Shown here piece by piece: positions 33,491-43,706 of a stretch of 64,000 nucleotides of DNA. The stretch spans positions 744,001 through 808,000 of the forward strand of contig NHNY01000006.1 of NCBI GenBank assembly GCA_002786065.1, in the 5' to 3' direction. A program made the translations under genes and the position numbers. Origin of the DNA: Microcyclospora pomicola. Its lineage: Eukaryota; Ascomycota; Dothideomycetes; Capnodiales. Under the pieces are notes generated by a model. That model saw only the letters and a program-made list of their open reading frames with translations. It did no database searches and was not told the DNA's origin. Numbering within the stretch: position 1 is the stretch's first letter; each line of letters starts with the position of its first letter.

Positions 33491-34282
33491 CTACTTCAAC
33501 ACAATGATGAGAAGTAGAAGAATGACGATCAAAATTCCAATAACGACCCAGTTCCAGTTGTCTTTACTCTTTCTTGCGATTGTTCCCAGCCGCTTTTGTG
33601 CCCGTTCCAGTGTACTACTGTGTCTGTCCACTCCTCTTTCTAGATCATCGAGCATTTCGACTTGCTCGTCAAGCTCACTGCCCATCTGTATGCCTAATAT
33701 CCTGGTCCGCCCAACACTTTGACCAAGCATGTCGAGTTGCGCATCCTGTTCTCTCAGGACTTGCGAGTGGTAGGCATGAATTTGCTGATTGTCCAGGTTG
33801 GTCTGGTCCGGGGCTTCAGGCTCATCGCGATAACGTGCAGTGTCGGAGAAGAGGGCAGCACGGTTGGCTGCGGCTACAGGATCCTCAGCCTCTTCATCCT
33901 CTGGATTATCGCGAAAGCGTACGTTCCTGTTTCTTCCAAGCTCTGTTGGTTTTCTTTGTGCCGCCGTAAAGTCATCGGCTAGTGCTGGATCATTGGGTTG
34001 CTGTGTTTCTACTGTCGGGGGAGCAGATCCGTGAAACTGAGTGTACAAGTCTGTGTATTGTCGGCGAAGTTTGTCCAGGTCACCTAAATCGTGCGAGTCC
34101 GCTGAACTGCCTAACGCTTCAAGGCTTTCTTGGAACGTCTGAAGGGAGCGTGAGATAGAAGAGTCCTGCTTGTCCGCCGGGAGTTTCAGAGATATGGCCC
34201 GCTGGCGTTCTAGGAGAGAGAGTTTGAGGTGGTCGGCCAGGAGAAGGAGCTGCTGTGGTGATGAAGGAGAAGGAGAAGCCAT
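33491..34282 (-). CDS. Qc-SNARE, Syn8 / syntaxin-8-like
   Basis: Tail-anchored SNARE for endosomal fusion, 263 residues, one exon. The C-terminal SNARE helix spans about residues 177-238, with the zero-layer Gln in LDEQVEMLDDLE. One membrane anchor at the very end (WNWVVIGILIVILLLLIIVL) leaves only a Lys outside. The N-terminal part is helical, with LLLLADHLKLSLLERQRAI near the start. The start is the second in-frame Met (34282, MASPSPSSPQQ); 27 upstream residues have no conserved look. It is divergent from the RING gene, about 426 bp apart. Confidence 0.85.
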   Translation of the reverse strand: MASPSPSSPQQLLLLADHLKLSLLERQRAISLKLPADKQDSSISRSLQTFQESLEALGSSADSHDLGDLDKLRRQYTDLYTQFHGSAPPTVETQQPNDPALADDFTAAQRKPTELGRNRNVRFRDNPEDEEAEDPVAAANRAALFSDTARYRDEPEAPDQTNLDNQQIHAYHSQVLREQDAQLDMLGQSVGRTRILGIQMGSELDEQVEMLDDLERGVDRHSSTLERAQKRLGTIARKSKDNWNWVVIGILIVILLLLIIVLK

Positions 34283-34708
34283 TTCTGTATAGTTCCGAAT
34301 GGGGTCGAGATTCGGTCCACGGTGGTTGTGTTGTTGTCGTGTAGATTCTGTTGCTGCCTTCACGAACGATAAACGCCGACGTCAGTCCCCGGTCCAGATC
34401 TAAAGCTGACTGACCATCGGGCCGGACCGACGCCAGCTCTACGTTGGACCCCGTTATACTACAGGCGAGCCGCCGTACGGTAGTTAGCAATTCAGCCCCG
34501 AGAACACCAACAGGACCTCCGCTCAGACGACCGTCTTGCTGCAATGATAAGTCTCTTGTATGCAGGGGAGGGATTTGAGAGAACAAGTGTCCATTTCTCG
34601 AATCTCCTGGTCCTGTTCGGTGTTCTAATAGACGCCTGAATTTCTACAAGCACGACAACAAACGGCACGAATGGTACCAGACCGCCACCTCGGAGAGACA
34701 TATGGACC
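34283..34708. other. divergent promoter region, Syn8-like / RING gene
   Basis: Head-to-head spacing of 426 bp. No distinct motif stands out. Confidence 0.5.
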
Positions 34709-36382
34709 ATGAGCAACAGATCTAATCGCCGAAGGAGCCAACCCATCTTCACGCGGCTCTCAAGACATGCCGCTTCGTTATTCACCGACGATGCAGGTCG
34801 GACCTCGCCACCGGCACAGCCGAGCTTCCAACGTAGGCTATCAACAAATGATCCAGAAGAGCCAGAGCCGTCCTTGACGGGAATGCGGAGGTTTGAGAGC
34901 AGACGAGCACTCGAAGAAGCCCAGTTTCTTCCCACTAGAGTCCGAGCAGCAGCCTTGAATCCGCCAGTGGACTTCCGACTCCTGGATTATGTGGAACCTT
35001 GTGATTCGAATTTGACCTGTGCCATCTGCCGATGTCCCTTTGTCGATCCTGTAGCATTGACTGAGTGTGACCACTGCTTCTGTCGAGAATGTATTCAGCA
35101 GAGCTGGTCGTCCCACTATCACCCTGGAGGTCCACGGGGACCTTGCCCGAGCTGCCGAACACCTGCAAGACTCGGTCCAAAGTCTGCCACAACAAAGATC
35201 CTGGCAAACATTGTGGACGACCTACTGGTCAAATGTCCTCAAAGTGAAGCAGGATGCACCATCCAAGTGAAGCGAGGCGAGATCCAAGATCATGTCAACA
35301 TCTACTGCGGCTACGCACTGGTCGAGTGCTTCGCCACGGACTGTGTGCAGGGGATGCGAAGGAAGGATCTCCCTCAAGGTTGTCTTCACTATGGTGTCAG
35401 CTGTCTCGACTGTCATAAAGAGCTGTTGAAGTCTTCCCTTGACGCCCATTGGCAGTCAGAGTGCCCTGATCGGAAGGTCAATTGCGATCTCTGCAACACA
35501 CAGATCTTCTATCGCCAGCTCAGCGAGCACAACCAGGAAAGTTGTCCCGCGATGCATATACCATGTCCCGGCAAAGCGTTAGGCTGTGGGCATGTTGGCA
35601 AACGACCTCAAGCAGAAGCTCATGCTAGTACTTGCACATTTGCAATCTTAGCACCAATCTTTAGCGCTCAACAGCAACGTATGAACGAACAAGAGACCGC
35701 GCAGAAGCTGATGTCTCGCAAGCTCGAGGTTCTCGAGACTGGCTTCACTGAAATGCAGGGATTGTTGAACCCTCGACGGCTGTCAGGATCCGAATCACCA
35801 GGTGAAGACGAAGGTCACCGTGGCCATTACCAGAATTCCCTTCTCTCCGTCAGCGACCGCTCTTACAATTATGCCATGGGTGATCCCTCGTCGTCCCGGC
35901 CAACTACAGCGGATCACCGATTAGTACAGCCCCAACCACCCATAATCGATTTCGACGACCCGTCAATCACGATTGGCCCCACCAACGAGACCGAGCCCAG
36001 CCCATACACCTCCCCACTCCATCATCTGCTCAGCATGCACGAAAGCCTGCGCGAAGAACTCGCCCGCGTCTCCACCGCGCTTTCCGACCTCGACGCCCGC
36101 CATAGTATGCAGACACTGAACGAAAACCTGCGCACCCGCGAAGAAGTCACCTACCTGGGCGCGCAAGTCGCTGGTCTCGGCCGCCAGGTGCATTGGCTGA
36201 CCAGCGCCCAATTACAGCGAACACAGCAACCGCCGCGAGAAAGCGCCAGCGCAGCAGCGAGCGAGGTCGCTGGAGCCGCGGTGAGCGCGGTCGAGTCTGC
36301 GGTCCGAAGTGCTGCGCGAGTAGTCAGTGCAGGGCAGACAATGCGCCGCGGTAATAGTGAGGAGGGACGTACAAAGTTGTGA
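34709..36382 (+). CDS. RING-finger protein with TRAF-like zinc fingers
   Basis: Probable E3 ubiquitin ligase, 557 residues, one exon. The RING finger covers residues 104-149 (CAICRCPF..CDHCFCRECI..CPSC). It is followed at about 175-315 by Cys/His-rich TRAF-type fingers (CPQSEAGCTIQVKRGEIQDH; CPDRKVNCDLC; CPAMHIPCPGKALGCGH). After that comes a helical, coiled-coil-prone stretch with a variable Ser/Pro-rich linker. The arrangement resembles TRAF-type RING proteins known in many ascomycetes; no target is known. There is no membrane segment. Confidence 0.85.
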   Translation: MSNRSNRRRSQPIFTRLSRHAASLFTDDAGRTSPPAQPSFQRRLSTNDPEEPEPSLTGMRRFESRRALEEAQFLPTRVRAAALNPPVDFRLLDYVEPCDSNLTCAICRCPFVDPVALTECDHCFCRECIQQSWSSHYHPGGPRGPCPSCRTPARLGPKSATTKILANIVDDLLVKCPQSEAGCTIQVKRGEIQDHVNIYCGYALVECFATDCVQGMRRKDLPQGCLHYGVSCLDCHKELLKSSLDAHWQSECPDRKVNCDLCNTQIFYRQLSEHNQESCPAMHIPCPGKALGCGHVGKRPQAEAHASTCTFAILAPIFSAQQQRMNEQETAQKLMSRKLEVLETGFTEMQGLLNPRRLSGSESPGEDEGHRGHYQNSLLSVSDRSYNYAMGDPSSSRPTTADHRLVQPQPPIIDFDDPSITIGPTNETEPSPYTSPLHHLLSMHESLREELARVSTALSDLDARHSMQTLNENLRTREEVTYLGAQVAGLGRQVHWLTSAQLQRTQQPPRESASAAASEVAGAAVSAVESAVRSAARVVSAGQTMRRGNSEEGRTKL

Positions 36383-36651
36383 TCATATCTATCTCAAGGA
36401 TGATGTGGATGGAATGTTTACCGAGTACATTTAAGGCCATATATGTCCAGAACACCAGATACTTGCTTTTCTAGCGTTGAATCATCAGTCATGAAAGGAG
36501 GTCGAAGGCAAAGTCGAGCATGATGAACGAACCCGCGTCGTTGAAGACGATTTTATTGCATATATTGCTTTTCTGTATCTAACGTGAAAACATGACCCAA
36601 GCATCCAATCAATACATCTAGCCAGGCAATAATTACTCTCAACATCCCCCT

Positions 36652-38436
36652 CTAGCGCATCCCTTTCCGCTCCTCCTCGACCTCTCGGCACACAATCTCT
36701 CGCACACTCTTCCAATCAGCCTTGCACTCGGTGACGCGTCGCTCCATCTCCTCGAGCCCAGCAAACTGCTCCGGCAGCACCGTCGCAAAGGAAAAGTCAC
36801 TCGCATCCTTGAGCGCCAGCTCGACAGCGTGGGAGAATTTGGCCGGATGCGCCGTCGCCAGCGAGATGTGGTGGACGTTCGAGCTGTCGATGGTAGCGAT
36901 AGAGCGTAGTGAAGCTGCAATACCGATGGCGGAGTGTGGGTCGAGGATGTAGTGGTCGCTGTTCACGGTGCCGGTGGTGGCGGCGGATGAGGCGCTTAAG
37001 GGCGCTGGGAGGGCTTGGGCGTAGACGTCCTTGATCGTGTCAAGCGTCTGCTTATCGCTCACACGCTCGCTGAGGAAGGTTTTCTTGGCAGTCTCAAGGA
37101 TGAGAGGGCTGACGCCGAAGCCTCCGTCCTGCTTCAGCTCGTTGAGCCAGTTCTTGACTTTCTCTCCAGTTTGCATGCGGCGGTGGTTCGTCTCTTGGAC
37201 GTCGCTAGTCTGGAAGGCGAGGAACCACAGTAGGCGCTCGAAGTTTGAGGAGACGAGAATGTCCATAGCAGGCGCGAGGGTCTCCTTGACACCGCTTTCG
37301 TGAGCTTTAACACCGTCTTCCTCGAATCCGCCTTCTGCCTCTCGTCCGTGAACAGGTTTCTTCTCGTAGTGGCCAGTTCGCCAGAAGCGGTGGAGAATGT
37401 CGTTCTCGTTCGTAGCGATGACAAGCTTGTCGGTTGGCAGACCCATACGTGTGGCGAAGTATCCAGCCAGAATATCGCCAAAGTTTCCTGTCGGTACCAC
37501 GAATCGAACATTTGGGTTTGGAGTGCCGAGTTGACGTGCGAGCGAGAAGTATGAGTGGAAGTAGTATGTGATCTGCGCCAGGATACGAGCCCAGTTGATG
37601 CTGTTGACAGCAGCTAGACGATGGGTGCTGTTGATCTCAGGGTCGGCGAACAGAGCTTTGACAATGTCCTACGAGAGTTAGTATGACCGTGTTTGAGATG
37701 CGCGAAAAGATAGATGTACCTGGCAATCGTCAAAAGTGCCTTCCACGGCCAGATTGTGTACATTCGCATCCAGAACTGTGGTCATCTGCGCCTCTTGAAT
37801 CGGGCTGACTTTGCCCTTGGGATGCATGATGAACACGGATACATCCTTCTTTCCTCGCAGCCCATAGATTGCGGCTGATCCAGTATCACCACTTGTCGCA
37901 CCGACGACGGTCAGGTGTTCCCTTGTCTCCAACTCTTTGCCCTTGTTCCTGCGCAGAAGGAAGTACTCGAACAAGTTGCCGAGGAACTGCAGAGCCACGT
38001 CTTTGAAAGCAAACGTCGGACCGTGGAACAACTCGAGCAGGTGGAGATTCTTGCTCTGGTCCAACGTGGTGATCGGGGTGATATCCTCGGCGCGGAACGT
38101 AGCATAGCTCCTCTCGATTATGCCTTTGAGATCTTCCGCAGGGATCTCTTGCCTCGAGATGTAGAGTGAGAAGATCTCGAATGCCAGCTCTTGAAAGGAG
38201 AAGTCTTTCCACTTTGACTGCCAATCGTTTGGAAGGGTTGGAATCTCCTCGGGAATGAACAGCCCGCCATCGTTGGCAAGACCTTTGAGGACCACGTCTT
38301 CGAAGGACAACTAATGCAGCTTTTCAGCGTGAGCCCAATGCTGCCAACGCAACTGGCGCATGGAGAGCTTGGGACATACATCGTAGGAGCCTCCTCGGGT
38401 GGAGAGGTACCGGTGTGAAGCGTTAGGGGCCAGCAT
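36652..38436 (-). CDS. THR4: threonine synthase
   Basis: PLP enzyme that converts O-phosphohomoserine to threonine, the last step of threonine synthesis. The protein is 554 residues from exons 38380-38436, 37720-38310 and 36652-37668. The introns (GTATGT..ATTAG; GTACAT..CGTAG) rebuild RYLSTRGGSYDLSFEDVVLKG and DDCQDIVKALF. The PLP lysine is in AFKDVALQFLGN (about Lys122), and the phosphate-binding block GATSGDTGSAA is intact. The length is slightly above yeast Thr4 (514). The first exon supplies the conserved substrate-binding N-terminus. A Gcn4/CpcA-like site lies about 107 nt upstream. Confidence 0.95.
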
Positions 38437-39229
38437 ATTGGACCAGAACAGTAGTTGTGATGTGAGGTGTTATGAGTGTGGTTAAAGCTGTGTCGCATTC
38501 ATAAGGTAAGGTAGGTAAGATATGTTTTCAATAAATGCTATATGATTCAATGGCCCAACTTTTCCACCCGGTTTCGCCGACCCCAACCCCGCAGCCCCAC
38601 CAAGAAACTCACACGGGATCGAACAATATGTGGGCTATCAAACCTGGCGGATGCTATCTGCCAGAGGTGGTTTCTCCTGCTACCATGGAAGCAATTTTTT
38701 ATCACGCCTCTATCTCAGTAATACGCATTCATAACACGGAGTCAAAGACGTGAATGACTTCTGATACAAAGACACGTCTGTACCTTCCGGGAACACTGGT
38801 TGGCGTGCGTCGGGTGCTGCCGTTAGCGTCTCCGTCGTTGCAGCCAATGCATCTGTTTCGAGCACATGTCAGACGTACCCAGGCGCGCCGTCATGTTTCC
38901 AGAGTCGGTCCACATAACTTACTGTACATGAGTTTGCAGATCATACATCGCTGTTCACCACATCCATCTCGCCCTTCGAATTCACTGTAGCATTTCTCGG
39001 GGAGCCGCTTTGACTAGTAGTAGTCTTCCCTGGTTCTATCGATACTCGAAGTATCTGACGACAGTTTCTCCATCATCTCCTCCACGCCACTCGAGACAAA
39101 CGACCGCCCATCCGACGCGATCGCAGAGCCAGTGCCTTGTGGTCCTCGCAGTAACATAGCATAGGAAGAGATTGTCGGCCACGAACAGGGTCGGTAAAGG
39201 TAAAGTGCGCGGGAGGCGCAGGCTGCGCC
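38437..39229. other. divergent intergenic region, THR4 / PPG1
   Basis: No gene recognised. It holds the promoters of threonine synthase (left) and the phosphatase (right). Confidence 0.5.
38543..38549. promoter_or_regulatory. Gcn4/CpcA-like element TGATTCA
   Basis: TGATTCA differs by one base from the general-amino-acid-control consensus TGACTCA. It sits about 107 nt upstream of the threonine synthase ATG. Amino-acid genes are usual targets of Gcn4-type bZIP factors, so the position makes sense. A 7-mer with one mismatch can be chance. Confidence 0.4.
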
Positions 39230-40816
39230 ATGAGTGATTTGGACAAGTAAGAGCACGCGACCAGAGCACAACCCGACCATGTACAAGATTCTGATATGGT
39301 ATTAGGGCGATTGCACAGCTGCGCGCTTGCCGGCCGATTCCTGAGTCACAAGTACGAGAGCTATGCTACAAAGCGCGCGAGCTACTGATCGAGGAGGGCA
39401 ATGTCGTGAGCGTCGATGCGCCGGTGACAGTGAGTGGTTCTTTTGACAAAATTGCTTCGCAAGACACTGCAAAGACGTGACTGGAGCCAAGACGTGACTG
39501 GAGCCAAGACTGACTCGATACGATGGTCAGATATGCGGTGATATACATGGACAATTCCACGACTTGATGGAGCTCTTCCGGGTGGGCGGCGATGTGCCAG
39601 ACACAAACTACCTTTTCATGGGTAAGTGCGGTCACAGATGCAAACAAGTTGGAACTGGCGAAGGATACGAGAGCAATACTGACCACTAGACAGGGGACTT
39701 TGTCGATCGCGGATTCTACAGCTTGGAATCATTTCTACTTTTGCTTTGCTTGAAAGTACGCTACCCAGACCGGATCACGCTGATCCGAGGGAACCACGAG
39801 TCACGACAGATCACCACAGTGTATGGCTTTTATGATGAATGCTTGCGGAAGTATGGGAGTGCGAATGTTTGGAGGTATATTCTCTCGGTTATGGAATCGT
39901 CGCTCTACGTTCATGCTGACACGACTCAAGGTATTGCTGTGAAGTTTTTGATTATTTAGCATTGGGCGCTTTAGTTATGGGTGCTGCGACGGACCTGGAG
40001 CCAACCGATGCGCCCTTGGTAGATCAGACACCATCGTCGTTTCAGCTTTCAGACGCGGAAGAGCTCGAGATTGAGATTCTCAATTCCGCCGGCCATGTGA
40101 TGAGCCGCTTCCCGAGGACGAGACCTGGCCATCTCGAACAAGACCTGTCACAACTATCGAATCCACCTTCATCACCTTCCGCTACACAAGAACAAACACC
40201 TACTCCGTCACAGGCGGGCCCACCTGGCACCGGAGCTTCTGGCTATAGCGGCGGCAGCACAAACAACGGCGGCGGGGCGGTCCTGTGTGTACATGGTGGA
40301 CTCAGCCCTCTCATCGACACCATTGACAAGATTCGCCTACTTGATCGGAAACAAGAAGTGCCTCACGAGGGCGCGATGTGTGATCTGTTATGGTCTGACC
40401 CTGACGAGATCGACGGCTGGGGTCTCTCACCTCGCGGTGCCGGATTCTTATTCGGCGCCGACATCGTGAAATGCTTCAACCACAAGAACGATCTCAGCTT
40501 GATCTGCCGTGCGCATCAATTGGTCATGGAGGGCTTCAAGGAGATGTTCGACAACACCATTGTCACGGTCTGGTCTGCACCGAATTACTGCTATCGATGC
40601 GGTAATGTGGCTGCCATTCTCGAACTGGGCGAGGACGGCTCCAATGCGGGATATACGCCACGTTCGAATGGCGGCGTCAATCGAAGCAACGGTGTGCTGT
40701 CCGAGCGAATAGAGCAGAGACCCGGTCCCGGGCGACGATACCGCGTGTTCGATGCCGCACCACAGGATAGTAGAGGGATGCCCGCGAAGAAGCCTGTGGC
40801 AGACTACTTCTTGTGA
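39230..40816 (+). CDS. PPG1: PP2A-like Ser/Thr phosphatase catalytic subunit, PPG1 type
   Basis: Metallo-phosphatase of the PP2A branch, 432 residues from five exons: 39230-39246, 39306-39429, 39531-39621, 39694-39874 and 39931-40816. The joins rebuild [45 protein letters not shown] and [16 protein letters not shown] without a break. The metal and catalytic motifs GDIHG, GDFVDRG and GNHE, plus the late block AHQLVMEGF, are intact. A ~98-residue low-complexity insert (about 156-253) separates [10 protein letters not shown] from [11 protein letters not shown]. The C-terminus lacks the canonical PP2A tail DYFL exactly but ends VADYFL. In fungi Ppg1 acts in STRIPAK-type signalling and glycogen control. 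Confidence 0.92.
39472..39505 (+). repeat. 17-bp tandem duplication within a PPG1 intron
   Basis: AAGACGTGACTGGAGCC occurs twice head to tail inside the 101-nt second intron (39430-39530). It looks like a recent small duplication; no function is implied. Confidence 0.9.
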
Positions 40817-41331
40817 TGTTGGGTCAAGTCGTTTTCAGACGGACGTGGCTACGAGGTGAAATGACAGATGCACCATAGATTACTCGTGCGAGCTGTATGC
40901 ATCCGAATCTCACGACACAATGGACCGGGTGGTTTCTTCGGTGTTCGTAAATTGACAATGCTCGATCACTGATCATTACGCCTGGCTATCAAGTGCGAAC
41001 GCATTATGTAGAGCTCGTGCTTCTGCTGTATTCGACTTATTCCCAGATCGTCGCATGAGTAGCAAACCCCACCTTTACCGCAATGCCGCCGAGCTGCCCC
41101 TCTACTCATTACACATGCATGTGCTAGCTAAGGTACATACATGAACACGGTGGTATAAGAGCTCTCAAGACCACAACATCGAATACCACACTTCCATAAT
41201 CTTTCCAACTCTCCAACTACTCCATCCGATCAATCCCCTCAACCTCCATACATACCGCAAGTCCACAATCTCATCTTCTCGGATCTCTCCACCTTTAACC
41301 CAGCCCGCCAAACCCACCAACCACTCCAACC
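40817..41331. other. intergenic, PPG1 3' side / tautomerase promoter
   Basis: No gene recognised. The last ~150 nt are C/A-rich, as in fungal 5' leaders. Confidence 0.5.
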
Positions 41332-41976
41332 ATGCCATTCTACACCGTCTCCCACAGCACGCCCCTGACCGTCTCCCAAAAAGACGCGCTCGCCGACGGC
41401 ATCACGACCCTGCACGCGACGACCTTCACGACCCCGCGGCTGTTCGTCAACGTGCACTTCACCGACACCTCGGACGTGACCAGCTACGTGGGCGGGAAGC
41501 CGCGACGAGGGCTGGACAACCACATCCGCGCCAATGTGCGCGATGGGCCGGGACGGACGCGCGCGGACTGGGACGGGCTGTGTCGCGGGGTGGAGAAGAT
41601 ATGGAACGAGGTGGTTGGGAGGGGGCTGCCGAGGGTGCGGCGGGCGGAGGGGCAGGCACAGGCGGCGGCGAATGGGAAGGCGGCGGAGGGAGTGGCGAGT
41701 TTGGAGTTGAGGACCGTGGTGGTGTTGGGTGGGTTGTTGACGGGGTTGGAGGCGGGGTTTGTGTTGCCGGAGGCGGGAGGGGATGTGGCGTGGTTGGAGC
41801 AGAATTGGGAGGCGTTCAAGCAGAAGGCGGCGGAGGGGGATGCGGAGTTTGCGGATCTGGTGCAGGAGGTGGAGGAGCGGGGGTTGTTGAAGGGGAAGGC
41901 GATGACGGAGGCGGAGAGTGATAGGGCGAGGGCTAGGAGGCTGGAGGAGGCGATGGGGTGGGGTGATGATGCGTGA
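41332..41976 (+). CDS. tautomerase-like protein (cis-CaaD-like / Tautomerase_3 type)
   Basis: Small soluble protein, 214 residues, one exon. It begins MPFYTVSHSTPLT, so Pro2 would be the N-terminal catalytic proline after Met removal, as in the 4-oxalocrotonate tautomerase superfamily. FVNVHFTDTSDVTSYVGGKPRR and NHIRANVRDGPGRT fit the fungal 'putative oxalocrotonate tautomerase' family. The C-terminal third is helical and Glu/Ala-rich. From about 41580 the coding strand is very G-rich and C-poor, unlike the first 250 bp. Its natural substrate is unknown. It converges with the R-SNARE gene, under 100 bp between stops. Confidence 0.82.
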   Translation: MPFYTVSHSTPLTVSQKDALADGITTLHATTFTTPRLFVNVHFTDTSDVTSYVGGKPRRGLDNHIRANVRDGPGRTRADWDGLCRGVEKIWNEVVGRGLPRVRRAEGQAQAAANGKAAEGVASLELRTVVVLGGLLTGLEAGFVLPEAGGDVAWLEQNWEAFKQKAAEGDAEFADLVQEVEERGLLKGKAMTEAESDRARARRLEEAMGWGDDA

Positions 41977-42069
41977 GAGTTGAGCAGGGTGGAGGTAGTA
42001 TGGAGAATTGATGTCGCCCGCTGTAACGCCTGTATTCTATCAAGGAACGTAACGTCTTGTTGTAGCCTC

Positions 42070-42878
42070 TCAACCCCGATGTATGCAATGCGACCAGGCT
42101 GCAGAACTGTTAGCACGTTTCCAAACATGACTATGTGGCATGAGACGAAGATCTCAATGCACTTACTAGGTAAACCACACCCAAACCCAACAAACAGATA
42201 TAGCAGGAACACAATCACCACCACCAACAGCGCCATCAGCCGTACATTCTTCCACCACATCTTCCGCTTCAACCCGCGACTTCGGACGCGAAAGTCGCTC
42301 GCGCTCCCACCCAATCGATCCGTCTTGTCCACCAACAGATCGATCCGCTCCCCCCTCTCCAACACCTGCTCGATGTTCTTCGTCATGATCCCGCGCACCT
42401 CATCGATCTGACCCTGCACGTTCGCGACCGCGTCGCTCTGCCCGGCCGTGGAGGTGCCGTACTCGACCATCAGCGCCTTGAGCTGCGCATTGAACGCCGC
42501 CGCGCCGTATGCCGGCAACGAGGCGAAGTTGGTCCGCTCGGCATCGTATTTCGCAAGGAAGCGCTTTTTGATCTCGCTGAGATAGCCGAAGGGGATGCGG
42601 CGGCCGAAGTCTGCTTTGGCGACGACGAGGTAGGTGAGGCCGGCGGCCGAGAGCTTGGAGGGGTTGCGGCTGGACGGAGCAGCGTCGGCTTCGTAGTGGA
42701 TGAAATAGTCGCCGTGGGTGAAGATCTGCTTCTCGGATTTGGAGTGGGTGATCTTGGGCAGGATGACGGAGGCGAGGTTGGAGGTCGCGGCGGCGGTGGT
42801 GTGCTCGGTAAGGATGGTTTCGTGGTGCGCGATGCAGGAGTAGAGCAGCGGCGTTGCAGGGGTGGAGGAGGATGCCAT
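42070..42878 (-). CDS. R-SNARE, VAMP7/Nyv1-like longin SNARE
   Basis: Vesicle SNARE for fusion at the vacuole or late endosome, 246 residues. Exons 42167-42878 and 42070-42098 join across a 68-nt intron (GTAAGT, GCTAAC, TGCAG), giving the tail FGCGLPTWSHCIHRG. A longin domain (about residues 8-130, LLYSCIAHHETILTEH..) precedes the synaptobrevin motif with the zero-layer Arg in IEQVLERGERIDLL. A basic KRKMWWKN segment and a membrane anchor (LMALLVVVIVFLLYLFVG) follow. Reading past the donor gives a much longer frame with no family resemblance, so the splice is preferred. Confidence 0.88.
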
Positions 42879-43301
42879 CGCGGTAGTGGTAGGCTCGTTG
42901 TGGGTGTTGATGTTGCGCGGGATTGTCAGTCCAAACAGTCACCTGCGTGCTAACGTTACTGTAGAGAACATGAAAGGCGCAGGGAAAATAAGCGCCACGA
43001 TCCGGGCGCCGAGAACATCGTCATCCGTCTGCGCCACGTGCCGTGGACCCCGCCTGCACAGAATGCGGGGATAGCGTAGCGCACTAGAGTCAACGCGGCC
43101 ACAACGAGAGTGCGCCACTGGGCTCTGCCAACTGCAGTCCAGTACTACTATATCTGGTTGCCTGTCACCGACTCTTCCATTGATCAACAACACCTTCACA
43201 CAGAGCCATTCAAAGCCATCCAACAATCCCCATCGAATCCCTACACTACACAACAATACATCTCACCGATCAACAAAACACCCAAATTATGGCGTGGCTA
43301 A
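42879..43301. other. divergent region, R-SNARE / small gene
   Basis: No gene recognised. The right part (43170-43290) is a CA-rich leader. Confidence 0.45.
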
Positions 43302-43706
43302 CGTACTTCTCCCTTCCCACTCCCACAGCATCCTCAACCTCAAGCATCTCCTCCAACCTCGAACCTCGAATCTCCCAAACTAACCATCCACCCCTCCAGC
43401 CCCCGCAACATCCTCCTCTTCACCACCGCCGCCGTCGGCACCTCCTACCTGACCTTCCGCCAACAACAGCAGTCCCAGCGATCTCGCGAGATCCTGCTGC
43501 GGCAAAACGACCGGAACCCCGGCGGCTTCCACGTTGAGCCGTCGAGAAGTGGTGCGTTGTTTCTTTCTTTCCAGCTATCTTTCGCGTGCTTCTCCTATTT
43601 CAGGCTCAGAGGGGTTTGTAGCCCATTTCCCAACACTATCGTTGCGTCGTTGATTACCGTCAAGACCTCTCGCTAACGCATTGGACGTCTAGGTGGTGGC
43701 ATATAA
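43302..43706 (+). CDS. small unassigned protein, 5' end unresolved
   Basis: A frame open from 43302 encodes a short protein with a possible membrane or targeting segment (SPRNILLFTTAAVGTSYLTF), then a Gln/Arg-rich helix (RQQQQSQRSREILLRQ). Splicing from a donor at 43552 to an acceptor at 43691-43692 (branch GCTAAC) adds GGGI and a TAA at 43704-43706, ending HVEPSRSGGGI. No in-frame ATG is visible: the ATG at 43289 reads in another frame, and frame 43302 begins after a TAA. A GCTAAC..CACAG acceptor at 43327 hints at a further upstream exon. The family is not known; mitochondrial or membrane location is only suggested. Confidence 0.45.

Noticed and set aside
38600-38690. Box-B-like GTTCGATCCC on the minus strand
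   Set aside because: No box A at a suitable distance and no cloverleaf could be drawn.
41484-42878. A single 464-residue minus-strand protein covering the R-SNARE and part of the tautomerase gene
   Set aside because: The residues after the GTAAGT donor at 42161-42166 have no family resemblance and run antisense through the tautomerase. The spliced 246-residue SNARE has a proper ending.
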